Assembly (NCBI GenBank): GCA_964514105.1
Contig: CAZEPJ010000029.1
Coordinates: 1 to 52,024 of the forward strand
Direction: 5' to 3'
From: CAZEPJ01 sp964514105
Lineage (GTDB): Bacteria; Desulfobacterota; Desulfocorpusculales; Desulfocorpusculum
DNA: 52,024 nucleotides
The notes beneath the pieces were generated by a model that searched no databases, was not told the DNA's origin, and saw only the letters and a list, made by a program, of their open reading frames with translations. The translations under genes and the position numbers were made by a program. The first letter of the stretch is position 1. Each line of letters opens with the position of its first letter. This document shows, one piece after another, positions 15,978 to 24,133 of this stretch.

Positions 15978-17902
15978 GCCCCTTTGCCCTTCCTGGCCAC
16001 AGCCCGGTCCTCCTCAGACGGCGGGGGAGGCACCGGCTCTCCCGAGATCTTTCTCACCGCTCCGAACCGGGAGGGGCAGACCTCCAGGCACGTCCCGCAC
16101 TTGGTGCACTTGCCCTGATCGATGACGTGGATCCGGTCCTTGCCACCGTCGATGGCCCCGGCCGGGCACTTCCGGCCGCAGATCATGCAGGCCCTGCACT
16201 TGGCCGGATCGATATAAAACGCGATCAATTCCTTGCAGGACAGCGCCGGGCAGCGCTTCTCCCGGATATGCGCCTCGTACTCATCCCGGAAATAGCGCAG
16301 CGTGCTGAGAAACGGGTTGGGGGCGCTCTTGCCCAGGGCACACAGGGCGGCCTCTTTGGCCACCTCCGAAAGGTCCTCCAGGGCCTGGATGTCGCCCTCC
16401 TTGCCCTTCCCCCGGGTGATATTGGTGAGGATCTTGAGCATCTGCCGCATGCCTTCCCGGCAGGGAACACACTTTCCGCACGACTCGTCGGTGAGGAAAT
16501 CGAGGAAGTATCGGGACACGTCCACCATGCAGGTGTCCTCGTCCATGATGATCATCCCGCCGGAGCCCATCATGGAGCCGGCCCGGGTCAGCTCATCGAA
16601 GCCCACCTCCAGGTCCAGCAGCGACTCGGGGAGGCATCCCCCGGACGGCCCTCCGGTCTGCACGGCCTTGAACCGCTTTCCTCCCGGAATCCCGCCGCCG
16701 ATCTTGTAGATGATGTCCCTCAGGGTCATGCCCATGGGCACCTCCACCAGGCCGGTGTTGGTGATCTTCCCGACCAGCGAGAAGATCTTGGTGCCCTTGC
16801 TCTTTTCGGTTCCGAACTGGGTGAACCAGTCGGCCCCCCGGTTGATGATGAGGGGGATATTGGCCCATGTTTCCACGTTGTTCAACACGCTGGGCCGGTC
16901 CCAAAGGCCCTTGACCGCGGTGTGGATGTACTTGGGCCTGGGTTCCCCGGCCCGGCCCTCCAGGGCCGTCATCAGGGCGCTCGATTCACCGCAGACAAAG
17001 GCCCCGGCGCCTTGATGAACCTTCACGACGAAGTCGAAGCCCGACCCCAGGATGTCGCTCCCCAACAGACCGCGCTGCTCGGCCATTTGGATGGCAATAT
17101 GCACGTTCTCCACGGCCAGAGGGTATTCCTGCCGGACGTAGATGTAGCCCTCGTGGGACCCCACGGCGTAGGCCCCGATGGTCAACCCCTCCAGGACCGA
17201 GTGGGGATTCCCCTCCAGAAGGCTCCGATCCATGTACGCCCCAGGGTCGCCTTCGTCCGCGTTGACGATGACGTACTTCACGTCGCCCGGGGCGCGGCGG
17301 GACTCCTCCCATTTCCTCCCCGTGGGGAATCCGCCCCCCCCCCTGCCCCGCAGGTTGGAACGCTTCACCTCATCGAGCACCTGCTCGGGCGTCATCTGAA
17401 ACAGGGCCTTGGCCATGGCCGAGTACCCGCCGATGGCCAGATAGTCGTCCAGGTTCTTGGGATCGATGTTGCCGTTGGACCCGAAGACCACCCTCTCCTG
17501 ATTCCCGTAAAAGGGGATCTCCGATTCGCGAACGACCTTCTGGCCGGTTTGAGGGTCCTCGTAGAGGAGCCGCTCCACGACCTTCTTCTCCCGGATGGTC
17601 TGGGAGATGATCTCCGCGACATCCTCCGGTCGGATCTGAAGATAGCAGATTTCCTGCGGATGGATCACGACAATGGGGCCCCGCTCGCAGAATCCGTGGC
17701 AGCCGGTCCTGCGGATGTCCACCTCCCCGCCCAACCCCTGGCCCCGGATCTCCTCCTCCAGCCTCGCGGCCACTTCCCGACTTCCCGAGGCGTGGCAGGC
17801 GGAGCCGGAACACAGCGTGATGCAGGTCCTGCCTGCATCTCTCCTGGAGAGGACCTCGTGCCGGTACGATTCCAAATCGGCCGCCGAACGCAAGCGTTCC
17901 AT
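15974..17902 (-). CDS. bamH: BamH: NuoF-like NADH:acceptor oxidoreductase subunit
   Basis: Flavin subunit of the NADH-linked module of the Bam complex, 642 residues. Order of domains: a thioredoxin-like [2Fe-2S] domain (Cys31, 36, 68, 72), the NuoF core with the FMN/NADH-binding RGRGGGGFPTGRKW and NADEGDPGAYMDR blocks, the SLBB region, the N3-type cluster ESCGKCVPCREG, and a C-terminal ferredoxin domain with two CxxCxxCxxxCP motifs. The frame starts with GTG-ATG; the ATG at 17902 is used. Such NuoF fusions are typical of HndC/NfnB-like and electron-bifurcating complexes. Confidence 0.92.
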   Translation of the reverse strand: MERLRSAADLESYRHEVLSRRDAGRTCITLCSGSACHASGSREVAARLEEEIRGQGLGGEVDIRRTGCHGFCERGPIVVIHPQEICYLQIRPEDVAEIISQTIREKKVVERLLYEDPQTGQKVVRESEIPFYGNQERVVFGSNGNIDPKNLDDYLAIGGYSAMAKALFQMTPEQVLDEVKRSNLRGRGGGGFPTGRKWEESRRAPGDVKYVIVNADEGDPGAYMDRSLLEGNPHSVLEGLTIGAYAVGSHEGYIYVRQEYPLAVENVHIAIQMAEQRGLLGSDILGSGFDFVVKVHQGAGAFVCGESSALMTALEGRAGEPRPKYIHTAVKGLWDRPSVLNNVETWANIPLIINRGADWFTQFGTEKSKGTKIFSLVGKITNTGLVEVPMGMTLRDIIYKIGGGIPGGKRFKAVQTGGPSGGCLPESLLDLEVGFDELTRAGSMMGSGGMIIMDEDTCMVDVSRYFLDFLTDESCGKCVPCREGMRQMLKILTNITRGKGKEGDIQALEDLSEVAKEAALCALGKSAPNPFLSTLRYFRDEYEAHIREKRCPALSCKELIAFYIDPAKCRACMICGRKCPAGAIDGGKDRIHVIDQGKCTKCGTCLEVCPSRFGAVRKISGEPVPPPPSEEDRAVARKGKGA

Positions 17903-17911
17903 CACCCGACC

Positions 17912-18358
17912 CTACTCGTAGGTTTCGAGCACCGCCGCCGTCTCCGACGGTGACATCTTGCCGTGGGTCTTGCCATCGACTTCCATCACGGGGCCCAGGG
18001 CGCAACAGCCCAGGCAGTTGACGGTCTCCAGGCTGAATCTCAAATCCAGGTCCGTTTCCCCGGGCCCAATCCCGGTCAACCCCTGCACCGCGTCGAGGAC
18101 GCGCCGCGCCCCACGCACGTGACATGCCGTCCCCATGCAGATGTGGATCTCGTGGCGCCCCTTGGGCACCAGGCTGAAGGCCTTGTAGAACGTGGCGATG
18201 TGCCGTATCCGGGTCATGGGGACCCCGAGCCGCTGCCCCACCCGCTCCAGGGCCTCCCTGGGAAGCCAGTGGAGCTCTGCCTGGATCTCCAGGAGCACCT
18301 GAATGAGGGAGCTGGGCTCGCCGTGATGTTTGTCGATGATCCGATCGATCTGCCCCAT
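17912..18358 (-). CDS. bamG: BamG: NuoE-like 2Fe-2S subunit
   Basis: NuoE-family thioredoxin-like [2Fe-2S] protein of 148 residues, partner of BamH. Cluster cysteines lie in HICMGTACHVRG and NCLGCCALGP; the helical N-terminus (LIQVLLEIQAELHWLPREAL) is the usual NuoE bundle. Two in-frame ATGs are close together (18364 and 18358); the second is preferred because AGAGG lies eight bases upstream of it and only two bases from the first. The gene start comes 59 bases after the bamF stop. Confidence 0.9.
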   Translation of the reverse strand: MGQIDRIIDKHHGEPSSLIQVLLEIQAELHWLPREALERVGQRLGVPMTRIRHIATFYKAFSLVPKGRHEIHICMGTACHVRGARRVLDAVQGLTGIGPGETDLDLRFSLETVNCLGCCALGPVMEVDGKTHGKMSPSETAAVLETYE

Positions 18359-18416
18359 GTCCATGGCCTCTGTCCTGTCCCCTGCCCTCCGGGGGCTCGC
18401 CGCCTGCCCGCCCGTT

Positions 18417-19184
18417 TCAGGCAAGGGCATAGCACTTCCGGCCGGCGTCGTACCGAACCAGGCCCTGCCGCGACGAGCTGTTGAGGTGCCGCGACACCTC
18501 GGACGGGCTCAGGCCAAGCGTGCCGGCGATCTCCGCCGTTGGAAGCGGCCGCTCCCGCAGAAGCAGCGCGATCTCGCTCACGGCCAGTTTGGAGAAAACG
18601 GCATCCTGGAGGACTCTGTCGATCTCCTCGCTTGCGAAAAAGGCCCGATACGCCTCCTCGGAACGTTCGGGCACCCGGAGCTTCTCACGCTCCACGAGCC
18701 GGATGTAGGGAATAAGCCGGGTCAGCGCCTCCAGCTTCAGCCTGACGGTCTCGGGCGCCAGGCCCTCGCCCCGCCCCAGGGGTCCCAGGGCTCTGACTTC
18801 ATCCACAAACCCATTGGTGATCTCCGCGAAGACCATGCCATCGCCCGCAGACATGAAGGCCAGCTTCAACCGCTCGGGGCTGAGTCCCATATGTGCCAGG
18901 AGCTTCCTGCACAGGAACACCATGCCCAGGGCGTGGTAGTTCCCCTGGGTCAGGTAGTTGCACTCGTTCAGGCGGCAGCCGCCGATGAACACGCCGTCCA
19001 TACCGTTGGAGAACGCACGGAACACGAACTCCAGGTCGACCCTGCCCGAACACATCACCCGGATGAGCCTCATGTGAGGCGTATACTGCAGTCTGGAAAC
19101 TCCAGCCTGATCAGCGGCGCCGTACACTCACCAGTGGCACAGAAAGCCCAGGATCCTTGGCTTGAATTGAGACCCCGTCGTCAT
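18417..19184 (-). CDS. bamF: BamF: MvhD-like selenoprotein subunit
   Basis: MvhD/FrhD-type [2Fe-2S] subunit that passes electrons between the NADH module and the HdrA-like BamE. A plain open frame begins only at 19127, but the real start is ATG 19184 behind GGGAGGTGAGG: the first 18 codons give KPRILGFLCHW, then an in-frame TGA, then VYGAADQAGVSRLQY, exactly the MvhD consensus in which the second cysteine of CxWC is replaced. The rest has RVMCSGRVD and GGCRLNECNY with the remaining ligands. The C-terminal part (about residues 205-250) looks like a small winged-helix/ArsR-type fold. Total 255 residues with selenocysteine at position 19. Confidence 0.9.
19089..19109 (-). promoter_or_regulatory. 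SECIS-like hairpin of bamF
   Basis: Beginning 18 bases after the UGA: outer pairs CAG/CTG, one G-A mismatch, inner stem CTGGA/TCCAG and a GTT loop. A bulge-containing stem with G and U in a small apical loop about 28 bases from the UGA fits bacterial SECIS spacing. Confidence 0.55.
19128..19130 (-). other. in-frame UGA, selenocysteine codon of bamF
   Basis: Codon 19 of bamF. It replaces the second Cys of the FLCxWC motif of MvhD proteins, and homology continues without interruption on both sides, so recoding rather than termination is inferred. Confidence 0.85.
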
Positions 19185-19244
19185 CTCCCCTCACCTCCCT
19201 GGTCGCCATTGCCTGCCCCCGCCCCCCGGCGACTTGGCGGCGCG

Positions 19245-22200
19245 TCACGCCGCGTCGATCTGGTCCCGGATCTCCGCGTCGGTGAAATGCTTCAGCTGGA
19301 TGGCCCCCGTGGCACACTTGGTGTTGCACAGACCGTCTCCCTTGCACAAGACCGGATTGACCCGTGCCTTCCGGCCCGCCGGCGTATCGCAAAACTCGAT
19401 GGCCCCGTACGTGCACGCGGTAATGCACGCCCCGCAGGAGATGCATCTGTGCTCCTCCACCTCGCACACCGACCCCGACGCCACCACGGTATCCCGGGAC
19501 AGCAAAGTCAGGACCCGGCCCGCAGCCCCGTACGCCTGGTTGATCGTCTCCGACATGAGCTTGGGGTAGTGGGCCATGCCGCACAGATAGACGCCGTCCG
19601 TGCCGAACTCCACCGGCCGCAGCTTGGCGTGGGCCTCCTTGAAGAAGCCGTCGGGGTTCAACGTGACCTTGTACAGGCCAGCCACCTCCTGGGTGGCCGC
19701 CGAAGGGATCACGGCGGCCGCCAGCACCAGGAGGTCCGCATCGATCTCGAGCCGCTTTCCCAGGATGTAGTCCGGCACCGTCACCCGGAGCACGGGGCCC
19801 TCCTCTCCCTGGGCCGGCTCCACCCGCGGGCCGTCCTGGGGCTCGTAACGGATGAACTTCACGTCCTTTTCCGAGGCCTCCCGGTAGTAGTCCTCCTTGA
19901 ATCCGTACGTCCGCATGTCCCGGAACAGGATGGCGATCTCCATGGCCGGATGGAGGGCCTTGAGCTTCAGGGCGTTCTTGATGGATGCGCTGCAGCAGAT
20001 GCGGCTGCAGTAATTCCGCTCCTCGTTCCGGCAGCCCACGCACTGGATCATCACCAGGCTCCGGGCGTTGATCACCCCCGGGTCTCCCGCCGCCACCCGC
20101 TCCTCCAGCTCCAGGAGGGTCAGGACCCGTTCGTCCTGCCCGTACAGGTACTCCGTCGGCCGGTACAGATCGGCGCCCACGGCGATGACAGCGGCCCCGT
20201 GCTTGATTTCCGCCGTTCCCCTCGGAGAGCTTACCCGCGTGGCGAAATTCCCCACGTACCCGGAGGCGTCCACGATGGCCGCGTCCGTGTGCACATGGAT
20301 CAACGGGTGCTGGTGCACCTTGCGCGCCAATCCCCGGACGTAGTTCTGGACATCGAGGCCTTCCAGGCTGTAGTGGAGCCTCCGCGCCGTTCCCCCCAGC
20401 TCCGACTCCTTCTCCACCAAATAGACCTCGTGCCCCTGGTCGGCGACGGCAAGGGCGCAGGTCATGCCGGCGATGCCGCCGCCCACCACCAGGGCCGCCT
20501 TGTTCACCGGCAGATCGAACTCCTGCAGCGGCTCGAGATGCCGCGCCCGGGCCACCGACATGCGGATGATGTCCTTGGCCTTCTGGGTGGCCTCCTCCTT
20601 CTCCTTGGAGTGCACCCAGGAGTCATGCTCCCGGATGTTGGCCATCTCGAAGTAGTACTGATTGATGCCCGCTTCCCGCAGGGTGTCCCGGAACAGGGCC
20701 TCCAGGGTCCGGGGGCTGCAGGCCGCCACCACCACCCGGTTGATCCCCTTCTCCCGGATCTTGTCCGTGATCTCCTTGGCAGAGTTGGTGGCACAGGAGA
20801 AGAGCTGTTCCTGGGCGTAGACCACGTTGGGCAGGGTCATGGCGTACTCCACGGTGGAGGGGACATCCACCACCCGGCCGATGTTGGCGCCGCAATGGCA
20901 CACGAAGACCCCCACCCGCGGCTCCTCCTGGGAGACATCCCTTTCCGGCGGGTATAGCCGCTCCTTGGTCAGCTTGCCCCGCCGGCGGTCCAGGAGCGCG
21001 CCGCACTGGGAGCCGGCGCCGCTGGCGGAGAAGACCGACTCGGGGATGTCCATGGGGCCCTGAAGGCCCCCGCTGACGAAGATCCCGGGTCGGCTGGTCT
21101 CCATGGGGTTGGTCGCCCCGCCCTTGCAGAACCCGTGGGCGCCGAGCTCGATGCCGAACTTGTCCGCCAGGGCCCTGAAATCCCTCGGGGGATTCAACCC
21201 CACGGACAGAACGACCATGTCGAACTCCTCTTCCTTGACCCCCTGGTCCGGGGTGGAATACCGGATGGTGACGTTGCCGGTCTCCGGGATCTCCCGTCCG
21301 ATGGTGACGTAGCTTCGAATGAAGCGAACCCCGGGGAGCTGCTCGGCGCGCTGGTGGTAGCGCTCGAAGTCCTTGCCGAAGGAACGCACATCATTGTGAA
21401 AGACGGTGCACTGGGCGTCGGGGTCGTGATCCTTGGCCAGGATCACCTGCTTCTGGGTGTAGGTGCAGCAGACCGCCGAACAGTAGCTGTTGGCGCCGGG
21501 AGTGACCTGCCGGGAACCGACGCATTGGATCCAGGCGATTCTGCGGGGGTGCCTGCCGTCGGAGGCGCGGCGGATCTCTCCTTCGTAGGGTCCCGTGGCG
21601 CACAGCAGCCTCTCGAAGTCCATGCTGGTTACGACGTTGGCGTACTGACCGTAGCGGTATTCCTCCTTGAGCCTGGGATCGAAGGGCTCCAGGCCCGCGG
21701 CGAGGACGATGGCCCCCACGTGCACTTCACGCTTCTCGGACAGCTGGGTAAAATCAATGGCCCTGTTCTTGCACACCCCCTCGCAGATGCGGCACTTCTT
21801 CTCCTTGAGGTAAAGGCAGCTCTCGTCGATGTACGCAACCAGCGGGATAGCCTGGGAGAAGTAAATGTGGACGGCCTTGTTCTGGGAAATCTCCTGGTTG
21901 AAGGGATCCGGGTAGTAGACGGGGCAGTACTCCACGCAGGTGGTGCACCCCGTGCATTTCTCCTCGATCACATACCGGGGTCTCTTGAGCAGGGTGACCC
22001 GGAAGTCCCCTGCCTCTCCCTGCAGGTCATGGACCTCGGTGTGCGTCAGGACCTCGATGTTCGGATGCCGGCCGACCTCGACCAGTTTGGGTGACAGAAT
22101 TCACATGGAGCAGTCGTTGGTGGGGAATGTCTTGTCCAACTGGGCCATGTGGCCTCCGATGCTGGGCGACTTCTCCACCAGGAAGACCTTGAAGCCGGCC

Positions 22201-22319
22201 GTGGCCAGATCCAGGGCGGCCTGGATACCGCTGATCCCGCCCCCCAAGACCATCACATCGCCGATGTCCCCCTCGCCAAGCCCCATGCCACGCTGTGCCA
22301 TCCACTGCTGCTGTTCCAT
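19245..22319 (-). CDS. bamE: BamE: tandem HdrA-like flavoprotein, selenoprotein
   Basis: Large FAD and iron-sulfur subunit of the Bam complex, proposed electron-bifurcating centre by analogy with HdrA. The gene reads through a TGA at 22103-22101: upstream are the FAD motif VLGGGISGIQAA and DKTFPTNDCSM, downstream ILSPKLVEVGRHPNIEVLT, which is continuous HdrA sequence. The product of about 1,024 residues has a first HdrA unit lacking the N-terminal domain, ferredoxin-like cysteines (CTGCTTCVEYCP, CRICEGVC), a second full HdrA unit starting at VGVFVCHCGANIG with FAD motif VVGGGIAGMTCA, and a C-terminal 2[4Fe-4S] domain (CISCGACITACT, CKGDGLCNTKC). Confidence 0.92.
22068..22085 (-). promoter_or_regulatory. 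SECIS hairpin of bamE
   Basis: Fifteen bases after the UGA, CTGGTCG pairs with CGGCCGG over seven base pairs (two G-U) closing the tetraloop AGGU. The AGGU apical loop resembles the AGGUCU loop of the E. coli fdhF SECIS, and its distance from the UGA (about 23 bases) is in the usual bacterial range. Confidence 0.7.
22101..22103 (-). other. in-frame UGA, selenocysteine codon of bamE
   Basis: Codon 73 of bamE, directly after CSM and before ILSPK. HdrA proteins have Cys at this place, and several selenocysteine-using anaerobes have Sec. Confidence 0.88.
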
Positions 22320-22351
22320 GATGCCATTGCCTCACTGGGGGCGTTGAGCCC

Positions 22352-23515
22352 CTACATCACTTCCTGGATGATCTCCGTGATGTCCCTCACCTGGATCCGG
22401 TCCGCCAGATCCATGGTCACCCGGCTGTCCTCGAACATGGTGATGCAGTACGGGCAAGCCGTAGCCAACAGTTCGGCCCCGACCCCCGTGGCCTGCTCGA
22501 GCCTGAGGTCGGAGAACCGCTCCCCCTTGTGGGTCTCCATCCAGATCCTGCCGCCGCCGCCCCCGCAGCAGAGGCTGTCCCTGCGGCAATCGGGCATCTC
22601 GGCCAGTTCCAGACCGGGGACGCTGGCCAGGACCTCCCGGGGCTCATCGAACAGACCGTTGTGCCGCCCCAGGTAGCAGGGATCGTGATAGGTCACCTTC
22701 CTCCTGAACTCCTTGGTGAACCGCAGCCGCCCCTCGCGGATGAGCTGTCGCAGGAACTGGGAAAGATGGATGATCTCGAAGTGGACCATGAACTCGGGAT
22801 ACTCGTTCTTGAACGTATGGTAACAGTGGGGCGATGAGACCAGGATCCTCTTCACGCCGTTTTCCACAAAGGCCTTGATGTTCTCCCGGGCCAGGCGCTT
22901 GAACAACGCCTCGTCGCCCGTCTTCCGGATGCTCTCTCCGCAACAGCTCTCGCGGGTCCCCAGGATGCCGTAGTCGACCCCGGCCCGGCTGAGGATGCTT
23001 GCCGTGGCCCGGGCCACCTTCCTGAGCCGCGGGTCGTAGCTCAGGTAACAGCCGGGGAAATACAGGATCTCCATCCCCTCGGTGAAAGGCTTCACGGAGA
23101 GGCCTTCGGCCCAGTCCGACCGTTTCCCCCGCTCCTGGCTCAGGGGGTTGCCTTCGGCCACCAGGCTGGCTCCGGCCGTGCGGACGGGCTTGACCGAGGC
23201 CGGCAGGACCCCGTATTCGGTGGCGATGCGGCGCAGGGCCACCCCGGATTCGATCTGCCGGACGTCCCGCGGACACCGCTGGGGGCAGCGGCCGCAGGTG
23301 GTGCAGCGCCAGATGTCCTCGCTCTCGATCTCCGTCAGGCCGAAGGTGGCCTCCCGGACGATCCTGCGCATGCTGAAGTCCCGGACCCGGTTCCAGGGAC
23401 ACACCGTATCGCACAGCCCGCACTGAAAACAGCGCTTGAAGCCGTCCCCGCCGTTGGCCTTGATGACATCGATGATCTCTTTGTAGGGGGCTACCGTCTC
23501 CACGTCCCTCGCCAC
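22352..23515 (-). CDS. bamD: BamD: HdrD/HdrB-like heterodisulfide reductase subunit
   Basis: Iron-sulfur protein of 387 residues with an N-terminal pair of [4Fe-4S] motifs (CFQCGLCDTVCP and CTTCGRCPQRCP) and two CCG-type cysteine-rich domains in the C-terminal part (FPGCYLSYDP with ESCCGES, and DPCYLGRHN with SLCCGGGGG), the HdrD/GlpC/LldE pattern that can hold a non-cubane [4Fe-4S] cluster. It should link BamE to BamBC. Start is GTG 23515; it follows bamC by 22 bases. Confidence 0.9.
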   Translation of the reverse strand: MARDVETVAPYKEIIDVIKANGGDGFKRCFQCGLCDTVCPWNRVRDFSMRRIVREATFGLTEIESEDIWRCTTCGRCPQRCPRDVRQIESGVALRRIATEYGVLPASVKPVRTAGASLVAEGNPLSQERGKRSDWAEGLSVKPFTEGMEILYFPGCYLSYDPRLRKVARATASILSRAGVDYGILGTRESCCGESIRKTGDEALFKRLARENIKAFVENGVKRILVSSPHCYHTFKNEYPEFMVHFEIIHLSQFLRQLIREGRLRFTKEFRRKVTYHDPCYLGRHNGLFDEPREVLASVPGLELAEMPDCRRDSLCCGGGGGRIWMETHKGERFSDLRLEQATGVGAELLATACPYCITMFEDSRVTMDLADRIQVRDITEIIQEVM

Positions 23516-23537
23516 CCCTTCCCCGGGCCTCGACCCC

Positions 23538-24086
23538 TCAGCCCTTCTTGGAGAGCGTCAAACGCGTCATGGTATCCATGACCTTGTCCAACCCGTACTT
23601 GTCCACCAGCGCCTCCAGACCCACCTCCACGTCCTCGGGCCCGGCCTCCTCCTCGGCCTCCTCCTCGCGTTCCTCGTACGTCAGCGCATCGGTAACGCAC
23701 CACTGGACGCACAAGGGCTTCTTCAGCGCAGGATCGCTCTCACACATGTCGCACTTGAGCGGGAGGCCCGAGTCGGGCTCCTTGAACAGGTCCCGGGATG
23801 AACAGGCCGCCCTGCAGAAGGAACACTCGTCGTACTGCTTGCCGTCGATGACGTACTTGTCCCGGCCCATGCACTCGGCCCGGGCGTTCTCGCCCGCGTA
23901 CACGGGGACGTAGATGTCCCGCAACGGCTCGCGGATCACCCGGATGCGCGAACGCGCGGGGTTGTTGCTGCTGTACTTGGGCATGGCATGGAAGGCCGAG
24001 CAGGCCACCTCGCAGGCCCGGCAGCCGTTGCACTTGTCCACATCCACCTTGATGGTCTTGACGACCTTCTTCTTCTTTTCACCCAT
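23538..24086 (-). CDS. bamC: BamC: ferredoxin-like electron-transfer subunit of BamB
   Basis: HycB/DmsB-like polyferredoxin of 182 residues, the direct electron donor to the tungsten subunit BamB. Cysteine groups: CNGCRACEVAC near residue 20, CSFCRAAC near 90, CDMC near 113 and CVQWC near 127, enough for three or more [4Fe-4S] clusters. The lysine-rich N-terminus shows no signal peptide, so the complex is cytoplasmic. A glutamate-rich stretch lies near residue 140. Confidence 0.9.
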   Translation of the reverse strand: MGEKKKKVVKTIKVDVDKCNGCRACEVACSAFHAMPKYSSNNPARSRIRVIREPLRDIYVPVYAGENARAECMGRDKYVIDGKQYDECSFCRAACSSRDLFKEPDSGLPLKCDMCESDPALKKPLCVQWCVTDALTYEEREEEAEEEAGPEDVEVGLEALVDKYGLDKVMDTMTRLTLSKKG

Positions 24087-24133
24087 GACCCATCACACCT
24101 CTTGACTGGTCTGGGGTCCTTTCGGGCGACGGC

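Noticed and set aside
19245..22319. BamE as two separate genes or a frameshifted gene
   Set aside because: The frame is the same on both sides of the TGA, homology is gapless, and a SECIS hairpin follows; selenocysteine is the simpler reading.
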